Shown here: piece by piece, positions 48,286 to 57,160 of the stretch
Numbering within the stretch: the stretch's first letter is position 1
Layout of the letters: each line of letters starts with the position of its first letter
DNA from: Nonlabens ulvanivorans
GTDB lineage: Bacteria > Bacteroidota > Bacteroidia > Flavobacteriales > Flavobacteriaceae
Reading direction: 5' to 3'
NCBI RefSeq assembly: GCF_000755285.1
Contig: NZ_BBMK01000001.1
Location: 620,001 to 684,000 of the forward strand
Length of the DNA: 64,000 nucleotides
Position numbers and translations under genes: made by a program
Notes under the pieces: model-generated
What the model saw: only the letters and a program-made list of their open reading frames with translations
Databases searched by the model: none
What the model was told of the DNA's origin: nothing

Positions 48286-50478
48286 ATGAAACATTTATCT
48301 CGCGTTGTAATTGCTATGGCATTAACCGTAACCGGCCTAGCAACAGCGCAAACAACACAAGAAACAGACACCACAAAATCTGAAAAACTAGATGCGGTGC
48401 TTGTAAAAGCCGTACGTGTAAATGCAAAATCGCCTATTACACACAGCAACCTTACTAAAGAGGAAATTGCAAAACGTAATCTAGGACAAGACATTCCTAT
48501 GTTACTTAATTTTTTACCATCTGTAGTTACCACTACTGATGCTGGTGCTGGAATAGGTTATACAGGATTAAGAGTACGCGGTGTAAGTTCACAATCTACT
48601 AACGTGACCATCAATGGTATTCCTTATACAGATGCAGAATCGTTAGGTACTTTTTGGGTAAATCTAGGAGACTTTTCTTCTTCTGTAGAGAGTTTACAAC
48701 TACAGCGTGGAGTAGGAACTAGTACTAATGGTAGTGGTGCCTTTGGGGGGGCAAGTATTAATGTATTAACTGATGCAGTTTCTAAAGAATCCAGCGGTGA
48801 AATCTCTAATTCTATAGGTAGTTTTAATAGCAGAAAACACACCGTAAAGTTCTCAACAGGTCTCATGAATGATCACTTTGAGATTGCTGGTAGATTGTCT
48901 AACATACAATCTGATGGTTATATCGACAGAGCAACCTCAGATTTAAAATCGTATTTCTTACAAGGTGCTTATGTAGATGATAATACCTTAATTAAAGCGG
49001 TAACCTTTGGTGGTAATAATGTTACTTATCAATCTTGGTTTGGTATTGATAGAACAACGCTTAGTGAAAACAGAACCTTTAATCCAGCTGGTCAATATGA
49101 AGATGAGAATGGTGACACTCAATTTTATGATAACGAGGTAGATGATTATAGACAAGATCACTATCAATTACACTGGAACCAGCGTTATAATAGAAACTGG
49201 TCTACTAACATAGGGTTGAACTACACTTACGGACGCGGATTCTTTGAGCAGTTTAAAGAAGATGATGATTTTTCTACCTATGGATTTGATGAATTAACAG
49301 TTGATGGACAGACCGTAAACACAACAGATTTAATACGTCGTCGCTGGTTAGATAACGATTATTATGTTTTTAATGCGAGTGCAAATTATAAGAATAGAAA
49401 TCTAGACATGATTTTTGGAACATCCATCAGTCATTATGATGGTGATCATTATGGTGAGGTGATATGGGCAAGATTTGCAAGTCAAAGCAATATTAGAGAC
49501 CGTTATTATGATGGTAATGGTAAAAAGAATGATTTCTCTTTATTTTCAAAAGCTACTTATAAGCTTAATGATAGAGTACAACTTTATGGTGATTTACAAG
49601 TAAGAAACGTAAATTATTCTACGTCTGGGATTACATCAGATCTTGTAGAATTGTTAGTTGATGAGAATTACACATTCTTTAACCCTAAGGCTGGTGTAAC
49701 GTATAAGTATAATGATAATAATGATTTATACCTATCTTATGCAAGAGCAAATAGAGAGCCTAATAGAAACGATTTTGAAAGCGACTCTTCTATCAGACCA
49801 GAACAGTTGAATGATTTTGAATTAGGATGGCGTCACAAAGAAGGCAACTTCTCCTTTAATGCAAATGGTTATTTAATGTTATATAATGAGCAATTAGTGT
49901 TAAGCGGTGAGTTGAATGATGTAGGTGCACCATTAAGAACTAATAGTGGTGAAAGCTATCGCTTAGGTCTAGAATTAGAAGCTGTAATACCAGTTAATAA
50001 TAAGCTTACGATTCAGCCTAATCTAGCTTTAAGCAGCAATAAGAATAAAGAAACAGTGAGATCATTTGATGGTGAATTGCAAAATTTAGGAAGCACAGAT
50101 ATTGCTTTTTCACCAGAAATTGTAGCCGCAAACGCAATTGTATTTCAACCAGTTAAAAACTTTCAAATTTCTTTACTTAGTAAGTTTGTAGGCGAGCAGT
50201 ATATGAGTAATACTGAGGCGCAAGAGTCTAAATTAGATAGCTATTTCACAAATGATATCAACTTAATTTATACCATTAAGCCACGATCAGTTTTTAAAAC
50301 TATTGTACTTACTGCGCTAGTAAATAACATCTTTGATGAGAAATATGAGTCCAACGGTTATTACTTTACCTATGATGACGATTTCTCTAATCCAGGTACC
50401 ATCTCAACTATAGAAGGAAATGGATTCTATCCACAAGCAGGTATTAACTTTTTAACAGGCGTGACGCTTACTTTCTAA
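48286..50478 (+). CDS. TonB-dependent outer-membrane receptor under TPP riboswitch control, probably for thiamine
   Basis: About 730 residues from the ATG at 48286 (MKHLSRVVIAMALTVTGLATAQ), chosen over an upstream in-frame start at 48154 because the signal peptide begins here. Plug domain: LNFLPSVVTTTDAGAGIGYTG, VTINGIPYTDAES, GSGAFGGASINVLTD. The barrel ends LTGVTLTF, aromatic as required. Regulation by TPP implies uptake of thiamine or a precursor across the outer membrane. The inner-membrane partner is not in the window. The run of seven G at 48745-48751 encodes FGGAS. Confidence 0.9.
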   Translation: MKHLSRVVIAMALTVTGLATAQTTQETDTTKSEKLDAVLVKAVRVNAKSPITHSNLTKEEIAKRNLGQDIPMLLNFLPSVVTTTDAGAGIGYTGLRVRGVSSQSTNVTINGIPYTDAESLGTFWVNLGDFSSSVESLQLQRGVGTSTNGSGAFGGASINVLTDAVSKESSGEISNSIGSFNSRKHTVKFSTGLMNDHFEIAGRLSNIQSDGYIDRATSDLKSYFLQGAYVDDNTLIKAVTFGGNNVTYQSWFGIDRTTLSENRTFNPAGQYEDENGDTQFYDNEVDDYRQDHYQLHWNQRYNRNWSTNIGLNYTYGRGFFEQFKEDDDFSTYGFDELTVDGQTVNTTDLIRRRWLDNDYYVFNASANYKNRNLDMIFGTSISHYDGDHYGEVIWARFASQSNIRDRYYDGNGKKNDFSLFSKATYKLNDRVQLYGDLQVRNVNYSTSGITSDLVELLVDENYTFFNPKAGVTYKYNDNNDLYLSYARANREPNRNDFESDSSIRPEQLNDFELGWRHKEGNFSFNANGYLMLYNEQLVLSGELNDVGAPLRTNSGESYRLGLELEAVIPVNNKLTIQPNLALSSNKNKETVRSFDGELQNLGSTDIAFSPEIVAANAIVFQPVKNFQISLLSKFVGEQYMSNTEAQESKLDSYFTNDINLIYTIKPRSVFKTIVLTALVNNIFDEKYESNGYYFTYDDDFSNPGTISTIEGNGFYPQAGINFLTGVTLTF

Positions 50479-50494
50479 AAGTAGAATAAAATCT

Positions 50495-50553
50495 AAAAAG
50501 GTTCTGATCTAGATGTGATTTTAAATATCGTACTAGATTAGAGCCCTTTTTTA
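50495..50553 (+). terminator. probable terminator after the TonB receptor
   Basis: Imperfect arms AAAAAGG..TCTGATCTAG (50495-50512) and CTAGATTAGAGCCCTTTTT (50533-50551) with a 20-base loop and a T-run. Confidence 0.6.
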
Positions 50554-50982
50554 TTAGTTAAAAACTCTAATTATATTACCGCTACGTTCTACACGATAAG
50601 CTTTTAAACCATATTGTCCGCCACCTTGAGTAGGCTGGCCATTAAAAATACTGTATTCATTATTATCATCTGTACAAGGGCAAGATGCCGTGATGCCAGA
50701 AACCGTCATTTTAGAACACTCATTAGGCGAGTGATTAGGATCACTTAATTCATAGGCAAAATATTGTGAGTTCCCAGGATGGTATATGACAAAACCACGC
50801 AAGCCACCACTATTAACAATCACAAAATTACCAGGAAAGTTTAAAGCACCATACTGCGGTAGATTAGTATTCAATTCTACCTGAAAGGCAAGATTAACAA
50901 GAAAAGGATTGTTGCGAGCGTCATCATCACTCACGCAGGACAGCGCGATAAACAGCACACTAATAATAAACGCTTTACGCAT
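50554..50982 (-). CDS. lipoprotein resembling a degenerate Rieske domain
   Basis: 142 residues: lipobox ALSC in MRKAFIISVLFIALSCVSDDD, then a compact beta domain. GFVIYHPGNSQYFAYELSDPNH and SPNECSKMTVSGITASCPC followed by FNGQPTQGGGQYGLKAYRVE follow the order of Rieske-type proteins, but the usual CxH and CxxH ligand pairs are incomplete: three cysteines are present and only one nearby His (DPNH). It may have lost the [2Fe-2S] cluster or use a variant site. It is convergent with the TonB receptor, divergent from greA. Confidence 0.65.
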   Translation of the reverse strand: MRKAFIISVLFIALSCVSDDDARNNPFLVNLAFQVELNTNLPQYGALNFPGNFVIVNSGGLRGFVIYHPGNSQYFAYELSDPNHSPNECSKMTVSGITASCPCTDDNNEYSIFNGQPTQGGGQYGLKAYRVERSGNIIRVFN

Positions 50983-51126
50983 AATTTAGTTTCTTTTAAA
51001 GACTTCAAATGTATAACGATGATATTGATATTTAGTATATTTGTTTTTGAAATCCCGCAGCAATGATGGGATTTTGTTATTTATATTCTCAATTACTGGT
51101 AAATGTAGAAGTGAATTAGAGAATAC

Positions 51127-51140
51127 GCTTTCGCGAAAGC
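51127..51140. repeat. dispersed palindrome upstream of greA
   Basis: Perfect intergenic 14-base copy, 43 bases before the greA ATG. Confidence 0.95.
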
Positions 51141-51182
51141 TGCCCTATGAAAGCCGCCGTGAATAATTAAAACTACAAAACT

Positions 51183-51659
51183 ATGAGTAACGTATCGTAC
51201 TATACAGAAGAAGGATTTAAAAAACTTAAAGACGAGCTAAAGCAGCTTAAAGACGTCGAACGTCCTAAAGCATCACAAGCCATTGCTGATGCAAGAGACA
51301 AAGGTGATTTAAGTGAAAATGCAGAATATGACGCCGCCAAAGAAGCGCAAGGAATGCTAGAAATGCGCATTTCTAAACTCGATGCAGTAGTTTCTAATGC
51401 TCGTATTATTGATGAGAGCGACCTAGATATGTCTAAGGTTTTAATCCATAGTAATGTAAAAATCAAGAATCTGAATAATAAAATGGTGATGAACTATAAG
51501 CTCGTTGCTCAAAGTGAATCAGACATAACAAAAGGTTTGATATCTGTAGATTCTCCTATAGGTAAAGCCTTATTAGGTAAAGAAGTTGGTGAAGTTGCAG
51601 AGGCTGTTGTACCTGTAGGAACTATCAAACTAGAAATCATGGAAATTTCAAGAGGATAG
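51183..51659 (+). CDS. greA: transcription elongation factor GreA
   Basis: 158 residues with an N-terminal coiled coil (YYTEEGFKKLKDELKQLKDV; DLSENAEYDAAKEAQGMLE with the acidic tip) and a C-terminal FKBP-like domain (DSPIGKALLGKEVGEVAEA). GreA stimulates RNA cleavage in backtracked RNA polymerase. The HIT gene follows after two bases. The leader contains the palindrome at 51127-51140. Confidence 0.95.
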   Translation: MSNVSYYTEEGFKKLKDELKQLKDVERPKASQAIADARDKGDLSENAEYDAAKEAQGMLEMRISKLDAVVSNARIIDESDLDMSKVLIHSNVKIKNLNNKMVMNYKLVAQSESDITKGLISVDSPIGKALLGKEVGEVAEAVVPVGTIKLEIMEISRG

Positions 51660-51661
51660 TT

Positions 51662-52054
51662 ATGAGCATATTCACAAAAATCATCAGCGGTGAGATTCCA
51701 TGCTATAAAGTAGCAGAGAATGAGGACTTCATCGCTTTTTTAGACATTAATCCTAATGCACCGGGACACACACTTTGTGTACCTAAAAAAGAAGTCAATA
51801 AATTATTTGACTTAGATAATGAGACTTACTTTGATCTGATGGATTTTTCTAGAGAAGTTGCATTAGCCTTGAGAGAAGAAGTAACCTGTTTAAGAATTGG
51901 GATGAGCGTGATAGGACTAGAAGTACCACATGTACATGTACATTTAATACCACTACGTGATATGGAAGACATGCGATTTTCAAATAAAGTATCACTATCT
52001 GAAGAAGAAATGCAAGACATCGCTACGAGAGTTAAGGCGCGATTTGACCATTAA
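51662..52054 (+). CDS. HIT family hydrolase
   Basis: 130 residues with the histidine triad HVHVHLIPL and the N-terminal SIFTKIISGEIPCYKVAEN of HinT-like proteins, which hydrolyse nucleoside phosphoramidates or similar. It lies two bases after greA, a cotranscribed pair common in Bacteroidota. Start ATG is fixed by spacing. Confidence 0.93.
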   Translation: MSIFTKIISGEIPCYKVAENEDFIAFLDINPNAPGHTLCVPKKEVNKLFDLDNETYFDLMDFSREVALALREEVTCLRIGMSVIGLEVPHVHVHLIPLRDMEDMRFSNKVSLSEEEMQDIATRVKARFDH

Positions 52055-52157
52055 ATATTAAAAAAACCTCATCGATCTCTACGGCCTCTAAGGTTTAGAT
52101 TAATAACATCATAAGATTTAATGATATCATTAACAGGTAGATTAACGAGATAGGTTT

Positions 52158-52165
52158 TACCTTTG
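52158..52165 (+). promoter_or_regulatory. candidate -7 element TACCTTTG for the bacilliredoxin gene
   Basis: Full match to TAnnTTTG, 15 bases before the ATG at 52181; same octamer as before sufS and the TPP riboswitch. Confidence 0.5.
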
Positions 52166-52180
52166 TAAAAAATTAATATT

Positions 52181-52591
52181 ATGTACCCAGCAGAATTAGT
52201 TCAACCGATGCGCGACGATTTAGGAAACGCAGGTTTTGAACACTTATATACCGCAGACGCTGTAAATAGCGCAATTAGTAAAGAAGGAACAACACTAGTA
52301 GTAGTAAATTCAGTATGTGGATGTGCTGCTGCAAATGCGCGTCCTGGAGCAAAGATGTCTTTAGAAAACGCAAAAAAACCAGACCATATCGTGACGGTTT
52401 TTGCAGGTGTAGACCGTGAAGCAGTAGATGCAGCACGAGCAGCTATGATTCCTTTTCCACCTAGTTCACCTAGTATGGCGCTGTTCAAAAATGGTGAGTT
52501 AGTGCACATGTTAGAGCGTCACCACATTGAAGGTCGACCAGCAGAGATGATTGCAGAGAATCTTAAAGAAGCTTACAACGAGAATTGCTAG
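52181..52591 (+). CDS. BrxA/BrxB family bacilliredoxin
   Basis: 136 residues of the YphP/YqiW family. The redox pair is Cys46 and Cys48 in NSVCGCAAANARPG, the CGC form known for bacilliredoxins, which remove bacillithiol from mixed disulfides in Firmicutes. Several Bacteroidota also encode them. A C-terminal cysteine (ENC) is present. It is a single gene with its own promoter octamer and terminator. Confidence 0.92.
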   Translation: MYPAELVQPMRDDLGNAGFEHLYTADAVNSAISKEGTTLVVVNSVCGCAAANARPGAKMSLENAKKPDHIVTVFAGVDREAVDAARAAMIPFPPSSPSMALFKNGELVHMLERHHIEGRPAEMIAENLKEAYNENC

Positions 52592-52615
52592 TACATTTCT
52601 AGTTTAAGAATTATT

Positions 52616-52649
52616 AAAAAGGTTGTGTATTTCTACACAACCTTTTTAT
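52616..52649 (+). terminator. Rho-independent terminator after the bacilliredoxin gene
   Basis: Perfect 14-base stem AAAAAGGTTGTGTA/TACACAACCTTTTT, loop TTTC, ending in a T-run. It lies inside the 5' extension of the next open frame and shows that the extension is not coding. Confidence 0.9.
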
Positions 52650-52738
52650 TTTTAAGCATCGCCTTCTTTTATTATGCACGCATATCAATTGATTCAAACA
52701 TCGATGGATATGCACATTTTGCATTATATATTTGTGCT

Positions 52739-53491
52739 ATGCAAAAAATCATAGCGTATCCTTTAACGGTACTACATTTTATACTCTTTTTTCTGATGCT
52801 GGTGATCTTTCATCCTATCCAGTTGATATGCCATAAAATATGGGGGGGATACGACGCCCATAGAAAAAGTGTTGCCATTTTAAACTGGTTTTTAATGCAA
52901 ACCCAGCTGCCGCTTTTCAACACCTTTGACTTTAAGTTTAAAGAAGAATTACCGGTAGGGCCATCTTACATATTTGTGAGTAATCACCAAAGTATGTTTG
53001 ACATACCACCATTGATTTATCACTTGCGCCATTATCACGCAAAATTTATTGCAAAAAAAGAACTCGCAAAAGGAATCCCTAGCATATCTCTTAACCTGCG
53101 CATCGGTGAGAACTGTGCCATCGACCGCAAGGATGCAAGACAATCTATTGCGGCATTAATCAAATTTGCAAAAAACGTCTATGAAAAGAAACGTAGCGTT
53201 GTGATTTTTGCCGAAGGTTCTAGAAGCCGCACAGGTGTGCCTAAACCTTTTAAAACTAAAGGTTTATTAACGCTCTTCAAATATATCCCAGATGCTGTCG
53301 TTGTACCAGTTACGGTAAACAACTCATGGAAAGTGGATCGGTATGGGAAATTCCCTTACGGTATCGGTAACAAGATTTCTGTATTGGTGCATGAACCTAT
53401 TCCTATTGTAGGACGTAATGGAGAAGAAGTTATTGCTCAAGCAGAATCTGTTGTGCATGGCGCGGTTACCAGTACAGCAATAGATTCTTAA
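52739..53491 (+). CDS. 1-acyl-sn-glycerol-3-phosphate acyltransferase
   Basis: 250 residues from the ATG at 52739 (MQKIIAYPLTVLHFILFFLM); the longer frame from 52625 runs through a terminator and is rejected. One N-terminal membrane helix, then the PlsC motifs NHQSMFD (HX4D) and FAEGSRSRTG. It makes phosphatidic acid at the inner membrane. The next gene is an acyl-ACP desaturase, so membrane lipid genes are adjacent. A run of seven G (52842-52848) encodes WGG. Confidence 0.92.
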   Translation: MQKIIAYPLTVLHFILFFLMLVIFHPIQLICHKIWGGYDAHRKSVAILNWFLMQTQLPLFNTFDFKFKEELPVGPSYIFVSNHQSMFDIPPLIYHLRHYHAKFIAKKELAKGIPSISLNLRIGENCAIDRKDARQSIAALIKFAKNVYEKKRSVVIFAEGSRSRTGVPKPFKTKGLLTLFKYIPDAVVVPVTVNNSWKVDRYGKFPYGIGNKISVLVHEPIPIVGRNGEEVIAQAESVVHGAVTSTAIDS

Positions 53492-53532
53492 GTTAAGAAA
53501 TGCTGTAAATAACTGATTATTATTGTAATTAC

Positions 53533-53545
53533 GCTTTCGCGAAGC
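53533..53545. repeat. variant palindrome upstream of the desaturase gene
   Basis: GCTTTCGCGAAGC: one A fewer than the consensus, perhaps a further sequence deletion error. Confidence 0.8.
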
Positions 53546-53632
53546 GAACTAAACATTAAAACACGTACTTTTAAAGTCTATTAAAATATATATGAATATC
53601 AAGCCCCCCTAAAAAATATACGCATCGAGGTA

Positions 53633-54598
53633 ATGCAATCGCTAGAAAGCAAGGTGCAGTCCTTTATGGATGAGTACTTGATTCCGGTCGATAAGATATG
53701 GCAGCCTACAGACTTTTTACCTAACTCTCAAGAAGATACTTTCTTTGATGAGGTGACAGAATTGAGAGAACTGGCAAAAGAACTACCTTATGATTTTTGG
53801 GTAGCTCTAGTAGGTGATACTATTACTGAAGAAGCGTTACCTACCTATGAGTCCTGGCTTATGGATGTAGAAGGTATTAATCAAGTAGAAGGAAAAGGTA
53901 ATATATGGTCTAAATGGGTACGCCAGTGGACTGGTGAAGAGAATCGTCACGGAGACGTATTGAATAAATATTTATACTTATCTGGTCGTGTGAACATGCG
54001 CGAGATAGAGATTACCACACAACATTTAATTGCAGACGGTTTTGATATAGGAACAGATCGTGATCCTTATAAAAACTTTATTTATACTAGTTTTCAAGAA
54101 TTAGCCACATACATATCACACAATCGTGTCGCAAAACTCGCACGTGGTTATGGTAATAGTGCGCTATCTAAAATGTGTCGTATGATATCTGGTGATGAGA
54201 TGCGTCACCACAAAGCATACAGCATGTTTGTTACTGAGATTTTTAAAGTAGACCCTAATAATATGATGGTTGCTTTTAAAGATATGATGGTTAATAAAAT
54301 CGTTATGCCTGCTATGTTTTTAAGAGAAGCAGGACAATCTATGGGATCTGCATTTGAGGATTTCTCAAACAGTGCACAACGTATCGGTGTTTATACAGCA
54401 CAAGATTATATCGATATCATGCAAAAGTTGATTGATATGTGGGATATCGCAAATATGGAAGGATTAAATGAAGAGGCAGAAAAAGCACGTGATTATTTAA
54501 TGAAACTACCAGCACGTATGGAGCGTGTTTCTCAACGTATTAAGATTCCAGAAGAGATTACTCGTTTTACATGGGTAAACCCAGCAATGACTACTTAA
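53633..54598 (+). CDS. acyl-ACP desaturase
   Basis: 321 residues, soluble di-iron stearoyl-ACP-desaturase type. The two iron-binding motifs are EENRHGD (after WVRQWTGE) and DEMRHHKAY. It introduces a double bond in acyl chains still bound to acyl carrier protein. A five-base-variant-free but one-base-short copy of the palindrome (53533-53545) and a C6 run lie in the upstream gap. Separate from the acyltransferase by 141 bases. Confidence 0.92.
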   Translation: MQSLESKVQSFMDEYLIPVDKIWQPTDFLPNSQEDTFFDEVTELRELAKELPYDFWVALVGDTITEEALPTYESWLMDVEGINQVEGKGNIWSKWVRQWTGEENRHGDVLNKYLYLSGRVNMREIEITTQHLIADGFDIGTDRDPYKNFIYTSFQELATYISHNRVAKLARGYGNSALSKMCRMISGDEMRHHKAYSMFVTEIFKVDPNNMMVAFKDMMVNKIVMPAMFLREAGQSMGSAFEDFSNSAQRIGVYTAQDYIDIMQKLIDMWDIANMEGLNEEAEKARDYLMKLPARMERVSQRIKIPEEITRFTWVNPAMTT

Positions 54599-54620
54599 AA
54601 AAGAAATTGTAAATAAATTG

Positions 54621-54652
54621 AAAGCCCTAGATTTAGTCTAGGGCTTTTTTGT
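54621..54652 (+). terminator. Rho-independent terminator after the desaturase gene
   Basis: Stem AAAGCCCTAGA/TCTAGGGCTTT (11 bases, perfect), five-base loop, followed by T-run. Confidence 0.9.
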
Positions 54653-54731
54653 TTTTATCAAGTATAGGCTCTTCGGCTTGATTATTGTTTGTTGGTTACA
54701 ATGTCTTATTAAGTTATTACATTTACGTTTC

Positions 54732-56189
54732 ATGAAAATCTACCAAAACAGCCTGCGCAATCGCATTTTTATAGCGATGATTTTATTGACACTTATCTCC
54801 AGTCTACTTATTGCTGGAATGTCTATTTACCAATCAAGAGAACAGGCCAAAGATTATCATTCAAAACGTCTGGAACGTAAAGAGCAAGCGATCAAAGAGC
54901 AGATAGCTTATGAACTGCGCAAGACCGACTTTGAAGTAGTCACAGAAAATCTTCAATTCATTTTCAGAGAAGAAATTTATGGGATAAGCGATATCCACGG
55001 TATGCCTGTAAACATGTACGATTTACAAGGTCGCTTAATAAAAACTTCAAAACCGAAACTTAAAGCCGATAGCCTAGAACTACAGATCAATCATATCATT
55101 TTAGAAGGTTTGAAGACCTCAGACACCAGGCGATATGTTATTGAATTTGAAGAAGATGGAAAAAAATACTTATCTAGTTATTCTTATCTAACTGATAATC
55201 AGTTTAAAAACATAGCTATTCTTAACTTGCCTTATCTTGAGAATGATGATTTTATGAATTATGAACTCAAGGAATTTCTCACTAGACTTTCTGGGATTTA
55301 TGTTTTGATGTTCTTATTCTCTATAGGGTTAGCTTACTTCTTGTCTAAATATATTACCAAATCTATTAGCCGCATCAGCGATCGATTTAAAGAGATTAAT
55401 ATTGCACAACGCAATGATAAGATTGTGATAGATGAGTCTGATGCTGGCGAGTTAAAGGCGCTGGTGATGTCTTATAACAATATGGTTGACCAACTAGAGG
55501 AAAGTGCCGTAAAACTGGCTACAAGCGAGCGTGAGCAAGCCTGGAGAGAAATGGCAAAACAAGTCGCGCACGAGATTAAAAATCCATTAACACCGATGAG
55601 GTTAACGGTACAAAGTTTTCAACGTCGTTTTGATCCAGCAGATCCTGATTCACAAGAAAAACTCAAGGAATACAGCAATTCACTTATCGAGCAAATCGAT
55701 GTGATGAGTAATATAGCTAGTGCATTTTCTACCTATGCGACCATGCCAGCGCAAAAAAGTGAAGAGACTGATGTGCCTATGGTGACACAGCTTGCGCTAG
55801 ATATTTTTAATGAGTCGTATATCACTTATGAAGAAGATGCGGCTTCATTGTTTGCCATCTTTGATCGCACACAGCTTATAAGAGTTGTGACTAATCTTAT
55901 AAAGAATGCTATACAGGCGTTAGATACCGATAGGTCTCCAGAGATTAAAGTATCTGTCACACATGATGAACACAATGTTTATTTAAAGGTAAAGGATAAC
56001 GGAACTGGTGTTCACGAGGATCATCAGACTAAAATCTTTGAACCTAAGTTTACCACAAAAAACAGTGGTATGGGACTAGGTCTAGCGATGGTAAAGCAAA
56101 TCGTAGAGAACTTTAAGGGCACGATTACCATGACTACGGAAGTAAATGTAGGGACTGAATTTACTGTTCAAGTTCCTAGATCTAGATAA
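54732..56189 (+). CDS. NtrY-like sensor histidine kinase
   Basis: 485 residues from the ATG at 54732 (MKIYQNSLRNRIFIAMILL); 18 upstream codons are unlikely. Two membrane segments (14-32; about 195-212) flank an extracytoplasmic sensor, then HAMP, the phosphorylated His in QVAHEIKNPLTPMRLTVQ, and the ATPase domain (NLIKNAIQAL; DNGTGVHEDH; FTTKNSGMGLGLAMVKQI). The H-box type with KNPLTP is NtrY-like. The cognate regulator is not adjacent. The signal sensed is unknown. Confidence 0.9.
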   Translation: MKIYQNSLRNRIFIAMILLTLISSLLIAGMSIYQSREQAKDYHSKRLERKEQAIKEQIAYELRKTDFEVVTENLQFIFREEIYGISDIHGMPVNMYDLQGRLIKTSKPKLKADSLELQINHIILEGLKTSDTRRYVIEFEEDGKKYLSSYSYLTDNQFKNIAILNLPYLENDDFMNYELKEFLTRLSGIYVLMFLFSIGLAYFLSKYITKSISRISDRFKEINIAQRNDKIVIDESDAGELKALVMSYNNMVDQLEESAVKLATSEREQAWREMAKQVAHEIKNPLTPMRLTVQSFQRRFDPADPDSQEKLKEYSNSLIEQIDVMSNIASAFSTYATMPAQKSEETDVPMVTQLALDIFNESYITYEEDAASLFAIFDRTQLIRVVTNLIKNAIQALDTDRSPEIKVSVTHDEHNVYLKVKDNGTGVHEDHQTKIFEPKFTTKNSGMGLGLAMVKQIVENFKGTITMTTEVNVGTEFTVQVPRSR

Positions 56190-56193
56190 ATCC

Positions 56194-56207
56194 GCTTTCG
56201 CGAAAGC
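56194..56207. repeat. dispersed palindrome between the kinase and enoyl-CoA hydratase genes
   Basis: Perfect intergenic copy (16 bases at 56193-56208), four bases after the kinase stop. Confidence 0.95.
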
Positions 56208-56299
56208 GTTACTAGGAATTCTTATCATTTTTTTAAAGATTCAAATTCTTACTTCACTGCGGTTATGTCTATTTTTACAACAGTAAAAAATAATAGACC

Positions 56300-57070
56300 A
56301 TGAACAATATTCTAGTTGCTACAGAAAATAAGATCACAACCATTACAATCAATAGACCTAATAAACTCAATGCGTTAAATAAAGAAACCATTGCAGAATT
56401 AAGTCAGGCAATAGATACTGCCGAAGATGATGAAAACACAAGGGTGATTATTCTAACCGGTAGTGGGGGGGAAAAAGCTTTTGTCGCTGGTGCAGATATT
56501 GCAGAGTTTGCAGACTTCTCTCCAGAACAAGGTAAAGAGCTTGCGGCGCATGGACAAGAAATACTTTTCAATAAAGTTGAGAACTGTTCTAAGCCTGTTA
56601 TTGCTGCAGTAAATGGATTTGCCTTAGGTGGTGGACTTGAGTTAGCAATGTCTGCTCATTTTAGAATCGCAAGTGATAATGCCAGAGTTGGATTGCCAGA
56701 GGTTTCTCTAGGAGTCATACCAGGATATGGTGGTACACAGCGTTTACCACAACTGGTAGGTAAAGGACGTGCTATGGAAATGATCATGACCGCAGGAATG
56801 ATTGATGCTGCGACTGCGCATTCTTATGGGTTAATAAATCATGTTGTGACACAAGATGAATTGATATCTACTTGCGAGAAAATCGCTGGAAAAATAATGC
56901 GCAATAGTCCAGTAGCAATAGGTGCTGCTATTGACGCGGTAAATGCTGGTTATATAGATGGAGTAGATGGGTATCAGGCAGAGATTGATTGCTTTGGTGC
57001 ATCATTCGGTACAGACGACTTTAAAGAAGGAACGACAGCGTTTTTAGAGAAGAGAAAAGCTGAGTTTTAG
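56300..57070 (+). CDS. enoyl-CoA hydratase/isomerase family protein
   Basis: 256 residues. Crotonase fold with oxyanion-hole motifs AFVAGADIAEF and FALGGGLELAMSAHFRIAS, and the acidic residues expected for hydratases in LGVIPGYGGTQRL. It likely acts in fatty-acid beta-oxidation; the exact substrate chain is unknown. A run of seven G (56465-56471) encodes SGGEKAFV. The palindrome lies in the gap before it. Confidence 0.92.
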   Translation: MNNILVATENKITTITINRPNKLNALNKETIAELSQAIDTAEDDENTRVIILTGSGGEKAFVAGADIAEFADFSPEQGKELAAHGQEILFNKVENCSKPVIAAVNGFALGGGLELAMSAHFRIASDNARVGLPEVSLGVIPGYGGTQRLPQLVGKGRAMEMIMTAGMIDAATAHSYGLINHVVTQDELISTCEKIAGKIMRNSPVAIGAAIDAVNAGYIDGVDGYQAEIDCFGASFGTDDFKEGTTAFLEKRKAEF

Positions 57071-57090
57071 AAACAAAACTTTTAAAAATC

Positions 57091-57122
57091 AAAAAAGGGC
57101 GGATTTATTTCCTCCCTTTTTG
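57091..57122 (+). terminator. probable terminator after the enoyl-CoA hydratase gene
   Basis: Arms AAAAAGGG-C-GG and CC-T-CCCTTTTT pair with one mismatch around an eight-base A/T loop, followed by GG and T-rich sequence. Confidence 0.6.
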
Positions 57123-57160
57123 GTTTAGATTTTGTCGTATGATCTTTAAACAGGTTGGAT

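Noticed and set aside
52625-52738. N-terminal extension of the acyltransferase
   Set aside because: The region holds a perfect terminator hairpin of the preceding gene, and the family start is at 52739.
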